A DNA stretch of 20,639 nt, taken from NCBI GenBank assembly GCA_022801475.1, contig JAAWSH010000003.1:1-20639 (forward strand), given 5' to 3'. Under the pieces are notes generated by a model. That model made no database searches and was not told where the DNA came from. It saw only the letters and a list, made by a program, of their open reading frames with translations. Both the position numbers and the translations under genes were made by a program. The stretch comes from Acutalibacter sp. (lineage in GTDB: Bacteria; Bacillota; Clostridia; Oscillospirales; Acutalibacteraceae). Positions 7,005-14,724 of the stretch are shown here, piece after piece (positions within the stretch are counted from its first letter, which is position 1; every line of letters begins with the position of its first letter).

Positions 7005-9557
7005 TTAGCCGCTGTCTTCCCAGGAATCGTCCTCTGGGCCTTCTTCCCCGCTGTATTCTTCTCCGCCCTCTTCCTCTTCACTGCTGTCCTCCTCCGGCTG
7101 GTCCCCGGGTTCTGAGGTCTGGCCGCTGCCCCGGTAAAAGGGCGTATCGTTGCTGGGGGTGGGGGTGGGGTCAGCCGCCTCTGGCTGCGAGGGGTCGGGC
7201 GAGGGCGCGGGCGCACCGCCGGTAAAGATGGTATCCGGTATATCGCTGCCCCGGCTGGGCCGGGGCGTGGGGTCTGGCGTGGCGCTGGGTGTGTCGTCTC
7301 CACTGGGCTGGTCTCCGCTGGGGGAGGGATGAGGGGAACCAGCGGGGGTTTGGGCAGCCTGCTCCCTGCGGGCGGCCTCTTCGTCCAGCTCCTCCTTGGT
7401 CTTTAAAACTTTCCCGTCGTCGTCCACCATATTGCCGTCTTGGTCAAACTTGCGGCCCTCCTCGTCCCAGGTGTAGAACTCAAAGTAGGCGTCCAGAATA
7501 TCCTTGGCCACGTTTTGGGCGTGGGGGCCCTGGTGGCCGTGCTGCAGCATCACAGCCACAGCGATTTTTGGGTCCTCGGCTGGGGCGAAGCAGATAAAGC
7601 TGATGTTTTCACCAGTGCCCCCGTCCTTGTAGGGAATACCGGAGGTCTCGGCAGTGCCGGTTTTACAGGCCACAGACACCGGGTAGTTGGAGAAAACTCC
7701 CCGGGCCGTGCCGCTGGTAGCGGTTTGGCACATGGCCTGGGTGACCACGGCAGTGACGTCTGGGCTGATCTCCGCGTCGTACAGCAGTTCGGGCTGATAG
7801 CGTTCAATCAGCTCCTGGCCGGAGTAGTCCAACACATTCTGTAAAAAGTGGGTGCGGTAGCGCCTGCCCCCAGTGGCAATGGTGGCCGCGTAGGTGGCCA
7901 GCTGAATGGGCGTGAACAGGTCGTCCGCCTGGCCAATGGCCGCCTGGGCGGTGTTGCCGTCCGTCCACTGGGCGCCAGTGTCCGCGTGCAGGTTCCGGTA
8001 GGTCTGGGGGCTGGTCATGTTGCCTTTTGCCTCGCTTAGCTCTACGCCTGTGTACTCCCCCAGGCCAAAGCACTGGGCGTAGGCGTCCAGCCGGCGGATC
8101 TTCAGGTCCAGACCTAACTGGCAGAAGTAGGCGTTACAGGACTCGGCAATGGCTGTATACATATTGGCGTTGCCATGCATGTCGGTACAGGCTAGGTCCA
8201 GGTCCTCGTAGACGAAGTGCATGTTGCAGTCATAGATGCTCTCTCCCGCGCCCACGATGCCCTCTTGCAGGCCTGCAATAGCCACCAGAGGCTTGAACAC
8301 CGAGCCCGGGGTGTAGCGGCCCGTAAGAGCCCGGTTATTTAGGGGTTGATACACCTTGTCGTCCAGAAGATTTTGATGGTATTCACCGTCATAGGATTCG
8401 CTGCCCCGGGTGATTTTATTCAGGTCATAGCTGGGATAAGAGGAACAGGCCAACACCCCGAAGTCTGAGATGTCAATGGCCACGGCCGCCCCAGAGATGC
8501 AGTCCTTCTTGGGGTCCTTGAATTTGGAGGCGGCGAAGCTGGCCTGTATGTTCTTTTCCAGGGAGCGGTTGGCCACGGTTTGCAGGTAAGAGTCCAGGGT
8601 CAGCTGCACGGTGTGGCCCTGTTCGGGCTGGGTGCGCAGGGCGGTGGTGGTTACATTGCCGTTTTCGTCTGTATACACGGCCTCCAGCCCCCGCTTGCCC
8701 CGCAGGTATTCCTCAAAGGCCCCCTCGGCCCCGTCTATGCCCACAATATCCTTGGTCCTGTACCCGGCAATATTGGTCTCGCTGTCATAAAGGGTACCGT
8801 TTTCCTTTGCCTCTTCCAGCCCGGCCTCGCTTATTTCTCCTGTGGAGCCGATTAGGTGGGGGGCCAAAAAGCCGTCCTCGTCATAGTAGCGGCTAACGTT
8901 TACCCGGGTTTCAATGCCTGGCCAGCGGTTGGCGCTCTCTCGAAACACGCCCACGGTCTCGGAGCTCACCCCTGTGGCGAACACGTAGGGCTCGTTAATG
9001 GAAAAGCCGTCCCGGGTCATACAGTACCGCACCGCCACCACGGTACGGGTATCCTCTTTGGAAAAGCCCTGGTACCGGTAGCGCTTGGCCAGCTCCCGTA
9101 TGCAGTCGTCTGCGGTGGCATAGTCCGCCAGGTTTAGGTAGTCCCGGCTTTTCAGGGTCTCTATCTCGTCCTCTTCCCCCTCTTTAAACTGGAAGTTTCC
9201 TTCCGCGTCCAGCTGGATGGGCAGAATGTCCCGCCAGGGCTCTTCCAGCTCTTCCAAAAGGTCGATGACCTCCAAAATTGTGGCGTTTCGCTGGGAATCG
9301 TCCATATACAGGGCATTATAGATTACCTGGTACACAATATGATTGCCGGCCAGCACATTACCATTGCGGTCCAGAATCTCCCCCCGGGCGGCCTGGATCT
9401 CTACGGCGTCGGTGCGGTGGCTTAAGGCCTCCTGCTCAAATTTGTCGCCGTTTATCACCTGCCAGTTGAATAGCTGAAACTCAAATATACTGAAAAACAC
9501 AGCCACCACCAGAATGCAGGCGGCTGTGCGTCCAAACTTGATATGGGGTATTTGCAT
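7005..9557 (-). CDS. mrdA: Penicillin-binding protein 2 (elongation transpeptidase) with a long acidic tail
   Basis: Class B PBP that cross-links peptidoglycan during side-wall elongation with RodA and the MreBCD complex. It has one membrane segment (about residues 11-30), a dimerisation/pedestal region containing RGEILDRNGNVLA (58-70), and a transpeptidase domain. The catalytic motifs are SVFK (419-422, nucleophile Ser419), SCN (473-475) and KTGT (632-635). At 850 residues it is longer than usual. About 155 residues from residue 694 onward form an extracellular tail, first charged and then rich in Pro, Ser and Thr, ending in a Glu/Asp/Ser/Gly run. The ATG at 9557 has only a weak AAAGG site. 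It follows mreD by 33 nt containing a hairpin. The symbol follows the position in the mre cluster. Confidence 0.95.
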   Translation of the reverse strand: MQIPHIKFGRTAACILVVAVFFSIFEFQLFNWQVINGDKFEQEALSHRTDAVEIQAARGEILDRNGNVLAGNHIVYQVIYNALYMDDSQRNATILEVIDLLEELEEPWRDILPIQLDAEGNFQFKEGEEDEIETLKSRDYLNLADYATADDCIRELAKRYRYQGFSKEDTRTVVAVRYCMTRDGFSINEPYVFATGVSSETVGVFRESANRWPGIETRVNVSRYYDEDGFLAPHLIGSTGEISEAGLEEAKENGTLYDSETNIAGYRTKDIVGIDGAEGAFEEYLRGKRGLEAVYTDENGNVTTTALRTQPEQGHTVQLTLDSYLQTVANRSLEKNIQASFAASKFKDPKKDCISGAAVAIDISDFGVLACSSYPSYDLNKITRGSESYDGEYHQNLLDDKVYQPLNNRALTGRYTPGSVFKPLVAIAGLQEGIVGAGESIYDCNMHFVYEDLDLACTDMHGNANMYTAIAESCNAYFCQLGLDLKIRRLDAYAQCFGLGEYTGVELSEAKGNMTSPQTYRNLHADTGAQWTDGNTAQAAIGQADDLFTPIQLATYAATIATGGRRYRTHFLQNVLDYSGQELIERYQPELLYDAEISPDVTAVVTQAMCQTATSGTARGVFSNYPVSVACKTGTAETSGIPYKDGGTGENISFICFAPAEDPKIAVAVMLQHGHQGPHAQNVAKDILDAYFEFYTWDEEGRKFDQDGNMVDDDGKVLKTKEELDEEAARREQAAQTPAGSPHPSPSGDQPSGDDTPSATPDPTPRPSRGSDIPDTIFTGGAPAPSPDPSQPEAADPTPTPSNDTPFYRGSGQTSEPGDQPEEDSSEEEEGGEEYSGEEGPEDDSWEDSG

Positions 9558-9571
9558 AATGACGCCTTTCC

Positions 9572-9592
9572 AGAGCCCGCTTTGCGGGCTCT
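9572..9592 (-). other. Perfect hairpin at the mreD stop codon
   Basis: AGAGCCCGC (9572-9580) and GCGGGCTCT (9584-9592) pair perfectly around TTT, covering the mreD stop codon (9591-9593). No U tract follows; GGAAAGGCGTCATTATG of pbp2 comes next. It could affect translation coupling or mRNA stability between mreD and pbp2. Confidence 0.6.
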
Positions 9593-10103
9593 ACTTCTCC
9601 TGCGCCCCCAGGGCCTCGGAAAGCCCCTTGTTCAGCAGATATAAAAGGGGGACGAAGAGCATCGTATAAAAAAACTTGGGCACATAGTGGTGGGTGAGCG
9701 CGTACCCCGGCAGGGAATAATGAAAATAATAAGTATACAGCCACTGCCCGCCCAGGGTAACCGCCATGGTCCAAAGGCCCGTAAGCACGGCAGTAACCAT
9801 GTTCACCCGCATATAGGCCTGCACCAGCAGGCTGACAAAAAAGCATAAAACCCCCAGCACCAGGGCGTGAAAGCCCAGAGCGCCGGAAAGGCCGAAATCG
9901 CAGAAAAGTCCGGCCACTATGCCAAAGGCCATGGCGGGCACCTCTTCTTCGAACATCGCCATGACCACAGCGGCGGGCAGTACAAGCACAGGCCGCACGC
10001 CGCTGATGGTGGGGAGCAGCCCTGGGGTCTGCTGTAGCATAAACAGTACCAGAAGCTCCAGGGTATAGGCCAAATACCGGATGGTCCGATTCAGGTCCCT
10101 CAT
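9591..10103 (-). CDS. mreD: Rod shape-determining protein MreD
   Basis: Integral membrane partner of MreC in the elongation machinery. The 170 residues are nearly all hydrophobic. Membrane segments can be seen at about 9-30, 37-57, 62-75, 78-95, 101-122 and 145-160, matching the usual five or six of the family. The AFGIVAGLFCDFGLSGALGFHAL block is typical of MreD (variable AFxxGLxxDxxxxxxLG). The ATG overlaps the mreC stop as ATGA (10100-10103), indicating translational coupling. Sequence conservation in this family is low, so the call rests on hydrophobicity, the block above and position between mreC and pbp2. Confidence 0.93.
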   Translation of the reverse strand: MRDLNRTIRYLAYTLELLVLFMLQQTPGLLPTISGVRPVLVLPAAVVMAMFEEEVPAMAFGIVAGLFCDFGLSGALGFHALVLGVLCFFVSLLVQAYMRVNMVTAVLTGLWTMAVTLGGQWLYTYYFHYSLPGYALTHHYVPKFFYTMLFVPLLYLLNKGLSEALGAQEK

Positions 10104-10993
10104 TCGGCGTCCTCCCCGCCCACAGGGCTTTGAGAGGATTCGGGGGCAGAGGCGTCCTGGCCCTTGCCGGGAAAGTCGATGATCACCTGCACGTCTTTTA
10201 CCTTGCTTAGGTCCTCAAAGGGCCGCAGCACCGCGTAGCGGGAGACGTCGGTCTCCGAGCGCTCCACGCTTTCCACCTGGCCAATCTTCAGCTGGGCGGG
10301 GTACACGCCCCCCACGCCAGAGGTGGTGATAATATCTCCGGGTTCCAGCTGGGTGGTGGTGGTCAGGTAGTTCATGCGCAAAAGCCCTGTGCCCGCCAGC
10401 ATCATATTACTGCTCACCACGCCGGTTTCCTGTTTGTCAATGGAGACGGCCGCCACATGCACCTTTTCAGAGAAGAGGCAGCTTACTTTGCTGGAAGTGG
10501 GCATGGCCTCGGTGACAATGCCCACCAGCCCCCGGGAGGTGATCACCGGGTCCCCGGTGTTTACTCCGGCCAGGGTGCCCACGTCAATGGAAAAGCCGTA
10601 GAACACGTCGTTGGGGTCTCGGGCAATGACAGCGGCGGAGCGCATTTCTATCTCTGGCGCTTCCTGGCTGATATTCAGCTGCTGCTTTAGCCGCTGGTTT
10701 TCCTGAATGGCCGCGTCATAGTCCACCAGCCGGTCCAGCAGCTGGCCGTTCTCGTTTTGCAGGCGGACCACCAGGTTCTTCAGTTCCTCCTTGGAAAAGC
10801 CGTCTAGGTCCAAAAACTCGGTGACGTTTCCCGTGACCTCGGTGGCAATGCTCTGCATCGGGGTGGTGGCAAAGCCCAGAATGCTGGACACCAAAGAGCC
10901 CCCGGCAGTAGCGGTATAGATGATAAGCCCCAGCAGGACCACCACGGCGATGAGGAGGACCTTGAAGGAGCTGCCTTTCAAAAAGTCATTCAC
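10100..10993 (-). CDS. mreC: Cell shape-determining protein MreC
   Basis: Links cytoplasmic MreB to extracellular wall enzymes such as PBP2. The 297 residues have one membrane segment (about 11-31), a coiled coil at about 65-110 (KEELKNLVVRLQNENGQLLD and following) and the MreC beta domain. The latter includes AAVIARDPNDVFYGFSIDVG and TGDPVITSRGLVGIV, and GDIITTSGVGGVYPAQLKIG near residue 220. The C-terminus is a short Ser/Pro/Glu stretch. The start is GTG at 10993, chosen because AGGAG (11001-11005) is 7 nt upstream and no in-frame ATG is nearby. mreB ends 137 nt upstream with a repeat in between. Confidence 0.95.
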   Translation of the reverse strand: MNDFLKGSSFKVLLIAVVVLLGLIIYTATAGGSLVSSILGFATTPMQSIATEVTGNVTEFLDLDGFSKEELKNLVVRLQNENGQLLDRLVDYDAAIQENQRLKQQLNISQEAPEIEMRSAAVIARDPNDVFYGFSIDVGTLAGVNTGDPVITSRGLVGIVTEAMPTSSKVSCLFSEKVHVAAVSIDKQETGVVSSNMMLAGTGLLRMNYLTTTTQLEPGDIITTSGVGGVYPAQLKIGQVESVERSETDVSRYAVLRPFEDLSKVKDVQVIIDFPGKGQDASAPESSQSPVGGEDAE

Positions 10994-11033
10994 AATGTTT
11001 CTCCTAAAAATGCAACCAAATGATAAGAAAAGC

Positions 11034-11118
11034 GGCCCTTATTAAGGGCAAAGACCGTCTCTGACGGGGAGGGGCGCGCCCCTCCATCCCGCCAAGGAAC
11101 CTGTTCCCTGCACCCCCG
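11034..11118 (-). repeat. Copy D of the double-hairpin repeat plus terminator-like stems between mreB and mreC
   Basis: On the minus strand GGGTGCAGGGAACAGGTTCCTT (11096-11117) holds a GGAA/TTCC stem at the hairpin 1 position. GGAGGGGCGCGCCCCTCC (11068-11085), a perfect 18-bp palindrome, is at the hairpin 2 position. Then CCGTC/GACGG around AGA is followed by TCTTT, and GCCCTT/AAGGGC (11034-11048) is followed shortly by TTTTCTT. The order of stems resembles copies A and B. The last two stems look like weak terminators and could lower mreC relative to mreB. Confidence 0.5.
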
Positions 11119-11130
11119 CGTGCCGCGGTT

Positions 11131-12183
11131 TTACTTTCTTCTGGTGTTCCGGTAGTAGGACTTGGGCAGCTCAATCTCCAGGCTTTTGCCCGTGCCCTCC
11201 ACCACGCAGTCCAGGGGGCGCTCCGCCACGTGCACGGGAATGCCCGTCTCTTGGCTTACCAGCCGGTCCAGGCCCTTAAGCAGGGCGCCGCCGCCGGTGA
11301 GCATAATGCCCCGGTCAATAATATCCGCCGCCAGCTCTGGGGGGGTCTGTTCCAGGGTCTCTTTAATGGCGTCTACCACCACCATCACGCTGTCCGCCAG
11401 GGCCTCCCGCACCTCGTCGGCGTGGATGGTGACATTTTTGGGCAGGCCGTCCACCAGGTTGCGGCCTTTAATCTCCACAAAGGCGTTGATGGTCTCCTCT
11501 GTGGGAAAGGCCGAGCCGATGCGCATTTTAATCTCCTCGGCGGTACGGTCGCCGATGAGCAGGTTGTACTTTTTCTTTACATAGGTGATGATGGCCTCGT
11601 CGAACTTGTCCCCTGCCATGCGCACGGACACGGCTGTGACAATGTCTCCCAGGGAGATGACGGCCACCTCGCTGGTACCGCCGCCAATGTCTACCACCAT
11701 GCTGCCCGTGGCCTCGGAAACCGGCAGGCCCGCGCCCACCGCGGCCGCCATGGGCTCTTCCATCAGGTCTACATTATTGCTGCCAGCCTGGCGGGCGGCG
11801 TCCTCCACGGCCCGGCGCTCCACCTCGGTAACCCCGGAGGGAATACAGATGACAATGCGGGGCCGGCTAAGGGCCCCGGCCTTTAGGGCCTTCTTAATAA
11901 AATACTTCAGCATGGCCGCTGTTACGTCAAAGTCCGCGATGACCCCGTCCTTTAGGGGGCGCACCGCCACAATGGAGCCAGGGGTACGCCCCAGCATCTC
12001 TTTGGCCTGTTTGCCCACGGCCAGCACCTCGTCGGACCGCACGTCCACAGCCACCACGCTGGGCTCGCGCATCACAATGCCTTTGCCCCGCATAAACACC
12101 AGGGTGTTGGCGGTGCCCAGGTCAATGCCAATATCTTTGGAAAACATGGAAAACATGGATAAAAAACTGGAAAAGCCTGCCAT
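11131..12183 (-). CDS. mreB: Rod shape-determining protein MreB (bacterial actin)
   Basis: Actin-like ATPase that forms short membrane-bound filaments guiding side-wall synthesis. At 350 residues it has the usual length. Nucleotide-binding blocks are [14 protein letters not shown] (phosphate 1, about 17-30), [20 protein letters not shown] (phosphate 2) and [14 protein letters not shown] (adenosine, near residue 294-307). The first 15 residues, [15 protein letters not shown], could form the amphipathic membrane-binding helix known in MreB. ATG 12183 is preceded by AAGGCGG. First gene of the mreB-mreC-mreD-pbp2 cluster, with a promoter at 12461-12489 and a leader of about 270 nt. Confidence 0.97.
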   Translation of the reverse strand: MAGFSSFLSMFSMFSKDIGIDLGTANTLVFMRGKGIVMREPSVVAVDVRSDEVLAVGKQAKEMLGRTPGSIVAVRPLKDGVIADFDVTAAMLKYFIKKALKAGALSRPRIVICIPSGVTEVERRAVEDAARQAGSNNVDLMEEPMAAAVGAGLPVSEATGSMVVDIGGGTSEVAVISLGDIVTAVSVRMAGDKFDEAIITYVKKKYNLLIGDRTAEEIKMRIGSAFPTEETINAFVEIKGRNLVDGLPKNVTIHADEVREALADSVMVVVDAIKETLEQTPPELAADIIDRGIMLTGGGALLKGLDRLVSQETGIPVHVAERPLDCVVEGTGKSLEIELPKSYYRNTRRK

Positions 12184-12304
12184 ATTGATCCGCCTTTCTA
12201 CTAATAAAGCGATAAGTGTGGATAAAACCCTAAAATGAAAGTATTCCCAATGAGCCGCCCATTATTTGGAGAAGGGACGCTTGATTTCATTTTTGTGGTG
12301 AAAA

Positions 12305-12361
12305 GAGTTTTAAGGGCGTCTTTACGGCTGATACGGGCTGGGGCCTGCCGCTAAAAAACTC
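12305..12361 (-). promoter_or_regulatory. Terminator-like stem in the mreB leader
   Basis: Within the ~270-nt mreB leader, GAGTTTT (12355-12361 on the minus strand) can pair with AAAACTC (12305-12311), enclosing an inner GCGGC/GCCGT stem, and TTTTCACC follows. This could act as an attenuator or weak terminator. The remaining leader (12184-12304 and 12362-12454) shows no recognised riboswitch. Confidence 0.35.
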
Positions 12362-12460
12362 ACTTTACATGCTTTTTGGCTCTATGGGACGGCACGGCGG
12401 AGAAAACCCTGGGCCGTTGCTTTTTGTGGAGCCGCTGCTTGTTTCTTCTTTACTCTATCT

Positions 12461-12489
12461 ATTATAACGCATTTTTTTCCCTTTCTCAA
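12461..12489 (-). promoter_or_regulatory. Promoter of the mreB cluster
   Basis: TTGAGA (12484-12489) and TATAAT (12461-12466) on the minus strand, 17 bp apart. It lies about 80 bp after the dut stop codon and would start RNA near 12454. Confidence 0.8.
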
Positions 12490-12570
12490 CCGTATGCTTA
12501 CAGATAATTTGTAAAACCCGAATATATTACGTTACTCTCTGGGTTTTCCACTATATCTCCGTATGCGGCC

Positions 12571-12999
12571 TTAGCCTGTACTGCCAAAGCCCGCCTGTCC
12601 CCGGTCTGTCTCTTCCAGCGCCTCCACTTCCTCCAGCTCCGGCGCGGCGGCCCGCATAAACACCACCTGGGCAATGCGCTCTCCTGGCTCCACGGTAAAG
12701 GGCTGGCCGCTTAGGTTGCGCAGGGGGACCAACCACTGGCCCCGGTAGTCGCTGTCAATCACTCCCACGCCCTGGGCCACCACCAGCCCCAGGCGCCCCA
12801 GGCCGCTGCGGGAAAACACAAACCCAGCGTAGCCTTCTGGAATCTGGGTGGCAAAGCCCAGGGGCACCATGACCATCTCTCCCGGCGGAATGAGAATGGG
12901 CTCTTCCGCGCAGGCGGAAAGGTCATAGCCCGCGCTGCCCTGGGTTTGCCGCCGGGGAATAAGGGCCTGGGGGTGAAGCTTCACAAACTGTATTTTCAT
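12571..12999 (-). CDS. dut: Deoxyuridine 5'-triphosphate nucleotidohydrolase (dUTPase)
   Basis: Hydrolyses dUTP to dUMP and PPi, which keeps uracil out of DNA and feeds thymidylate synthesis; normally a homotrimer. The 142 residues contain all five trimeric dUTPase motifs in order: AGYDLSA (1), SRSGLG (2), GVIDSDYRG (3, with catalytic Asp), GERIAQVVF (4) and DRGQAGFGSTG (5, at the extreme C-terminus). Motif 5 has A where G is commoner. The ATG at 12999 has AGAAGGAG nine bases upstream. It follows pth with a 220-bp gap rich in palindromes and no clear promoter, so co-transcription with pth is possible. Confidence 0.96.
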   Translation of the reverse strand: MKIQFVKLHPQALIPRRQTQGSAGYDLSACAEEPILIPPGEMVMVPLGFATQIPEGYAGFVFSRSGLGRLGLVVAQGVGVIDSDYRGQWLVPLRNLSGQPFTVEPGERIAQVVFMRAAAPELEEVEALEETDRGQAGFGSTG

Positions 13000-13219
13000 A
13001 GAAATAAACTCCTTCTAAAAGCGCTAAAGTAATGGGAAAGGGGCGCGGTTGTTTTGGGCTGTAAGGCAGCGCCGTATATGGTGGGTTGCGCGGTCCATTC
13101 ATTGATGGAACGCCGGCAATTAGACCATTTATGATCTAACCATGCATGGTTTGCGATTCTGGCAAGCGAAAGCCGCGCGCCATAGTACGGCCGTGCTATG
13201 ACAGAAAAACCGCATTGCC
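13000..13219. other. Palindrome-rich gap between pth and dut
   Basis: No gene. It contains a perfect 14-bp palindrome AACCATGCATGGTT (13138-13151), a 20-bp near-perfect palindrome CATAGTACGGCCGTGCTATG (13181-13200, one mismatched pair) 20 nt from the pth stop, and smaller stems such as TCCAT/ATGGA. None is followed by a U run long enough to be a convincing terminator. Confidence 0.5.
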
Positions 13220-13822
13220 TTAATTGTACAAATTCATGGCCCTGTCAATCTCCCCGTGCACAATCAGCTCTGCCGCGGCTCCGGCGGCTTCCAGGGCGGG
13301 GTCCAGGTCCTTTAGTTCCTGCTGGCTGAATTTAGAGAGCACCCAGTCCGCCAGGTTATAGTCTGGGTGGGGCTTTTGGCCCACCCCCAGCTTGATGCGG
13401 GGGAACTGGTCCGACCCGGAAAGGTAGATAATGTTCTTCATGCCGTTGTGGCCCCCGTCGCTGCCCTTGCGGCGCACCCGCAGGCGGCCGGGGGGCAGGT
13501 TGATGTCGTCGAACAGGACCATCGTGCGCTCTGGCGGAACTTTATAAAAGGCCATGGCCTCACGCACCGACTGGCCGCTAAGGTTCATAAAGGTGCCGGG
13601 CTTTAGCAGAAGAACCGGCACGCCCCCCAGAAGGCACTGGGCCACTGTGCCTTTGAATTTTATCTGGTTGATACGGACCCCCTGCTTTTCCGCCAGGCGG
13701 TCTAGGGCCATAAAGCCCGCGTTGTGCCGGGTGCCCTCATACTCCCGGCCGGGGTTGCCCAGGCCTGCCAAGATAAACTGGCAGGGGCCCGCGGGGGCAG
13801 GGCGCTTGAAATGGACAAACAT
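13220..13822 (-). CDS. pth: Peptidyl-tRNA hydrolase
   Basis: Frees tRNAs from peptidyl-tRNAs dropped during translation. At 200 residues it is normal length with a short N-terminal extension (about 14 residues before ILAGLGNPG) that is common in Clostridia. Key residues visible are Asn23 in GLGNPG, catalytic His33 in TRHNAGF, Asn80 in FMNLSGQSV and the Asp pair at 105-106 in LFDDINLPPGRLR; GSDGGHNGMKNI follows. ATG 13822 is preceded by a full AGGAGG about 11 nt away. A candidate promoter at 14100-14128 would give a ~270-nt leader with a long hairpin. Confidence 0.97.
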   Translation of the reverse strand: MFVHFKRPAPAGPCQFILAGLGNPGREYEGTRHNAGFMALDRLAEKQGVRINQIKFKGTVAQCLLGGVPVLLLKPGTFMNLSGQSVREAMAFYKVPPERTMVLFDDINLPPGRLRVRRKGSDGGHNGMKNIIYLSGSDQFPRIKLGVGQKPHPDYNLADWVLSKFSQQELKDLDPALEAAGAAAELIVHGEIDRAMNLYN

Positions 13823-13872
13823 ATATCGTAAAACCTCCTGATGGCAAGGGGATGAATGCCAAAGAAAATACG

Positions 13873-13929
13873 AGAGTCTGTTTTAAACCTGGAGAAAAGA
13901 CGTCTTTTCAAAGTTTTAAGACAGACTCT
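13873..13929 (-). repeat. 57-bp near-perfect inverted repeat in the pth leader
   Basis: The outer arms AGAGTCTGTTTTAAA and TTTAAGACAGACTCT pair with one mismatch. The centre is the palindrome GAAAAGACGTCTTTTC (13894-13909), so the whole stretch folds into a single long hairpin with almost no loop. On the minus strand it is followed by CGTATTTTCTTT. It could be a leader attenuator, a terminator or a remnant of a small mobile repeat. Confidence 0.7.
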
Positions 13930-14099
13930 AGGCCTTGTTTGAAAATAGAGGAAATGAGGTCCTTTTGTCCAGAAGAGGTCCATTTCAAGGAAAAAACCGT
14001 AAGTTCATCTTCCGATTCACGAGGTTTTTTGACGGGGAAAGGGGCCGCTTCTGGGCGTAAAGACGGCGTTTTCCATGGTTCAAACAGGGACTAGGCATT

Positions 14100-14128
14100 A
14101 TCTTAACAGGTTTAGGCGATTTTTGCAA
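14100..14128 (-). promoter_or_regulatory. Candidate pth promoter
   Basis: TTGCAA (14123-14128) and TAAGAT (14100-14105) on the minus strand with a 17-bp spacer. It is back-to-back with the regulator gene starting at 14298. Confidence 0.55.
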
Positions 14129-14208
14129 GAAGAATCTTGCCCTGGCAGCGTCCCGTAAAGCGGCGGGATTGTTCACGCATAGCCATCATTGTCCCGACCT
14201 TTCTATTT

Positions 14209-14228
14209 TTGCACCTATACAAGTGCAA
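14209..14228. promoter_or_regulatory. Dyad operator-like site upstream of the XRE regulator
   Basis: TTGCAC (14209-14214) and GTGCAA (14223-14228) form a perfect 6-bp inverted repeat around 8 nt, 70-90 bp upstream of the regulator start and between the divergent pth and regulator genes. A second, smaller dyad TACCA/TGGTA (14266-14280) lies closer to the start. XRE proteins often bind such dyads in their own promoters. The best -10 for the regulator is TACAAT (14248-14253), without a good -35. Confidence 0.4.
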
Positions 14229-14297
14229 CTTCACTGCGTTTTTGCCCTACAATCAACTGCGAATATACCAGTGTTTGGTATGAAGGAGCGGTTAATT

Positions 14298-14522
14298 GTG
14301 AACGCGGAATATGAGCGGTCATTGGGCCAAAACATTCGCAAACTGCGCAGAAGGCGGGGGTTATCTCAGGAACAGCTGGCGGCGCGCATGCAGGTGCGGG
14401 GCTGCGACGTGACCCGCAGCAGCTTGGCCAAAATGGAGGCTGGCCAGCGGCATATCTACCCGGATGAGCTTAAGCTGCTGCGGGAAATCTTGGGCGTTTC
14501 CTATGAAGAGCTGTTCGTATAG
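14298..14522 (+). CDS. Small XRE-family HTH transcriptional regulator
   Basis: A stand-alone Cro/C1-type DNA-binding protein of 74 residues. The HTH core runs IRKLRRRRGLSQEQLAARMQ followed by RSSLAKMEAGQRHIYPDEL and ends LGVSYEELFV, the usual C-terminus of short XRE proteins. The start is taken as GTG at 14298 because AAGGAG (14283-14288) lies nine bases upstream; ATG at 14280 would begin before this site and has none of its own. The frame stays open upstream to 14169 but that part looks like non-coding sequence. It precedes ppdK in the same orientation by about 200 bp and is divergent from pth. Its targets are unknown; autoregulation through nearby dyads is plausible. Confidence 0.85.
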   Translation: MNAEYERSLGQNIRKLRRRRGLSQEQLAARMQVRGCDVTRSSLAKMEAGQRHIYPDELKLLREILGVSYEELFV

Positions 14523-14630
14523 ACGGGCGTGCGCTAAGGCTGGAGCGGCCAGGCGGCAAAGAACCCCCGTGGCCTGTTTTGCCCAAAACGAAAAAAAGCA
14601 AAATTTTTTTGATTTTCTTTGCATTTCCTA

Positions 14631-14659
14631 TGGAAATTTTCGGATATTCTTGCTATAAT
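14631..14659 (+). promoter_or_regulatory. Promoter of ppdK
   Basis: Extended -10 TGCTATAAT (14651-14659) with a -35 TGGAAA (14631-14636) 17 bp upstream. The -35 lies in the inverted repeat ATTTCC/GGAAAT (14623-14637), a possible control site. Predicted leader is about 60 nt. The rest of the 14523-14724 gap holds only A/T-rich sequence. Confidence 0.7.
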
Positions 14660-14724
14660 TGGACTGTAATCGGAGATGAAAATAAAACGATTCCGGTTGA
14701 ACATTCATTAGGAGGTTGTTACCA

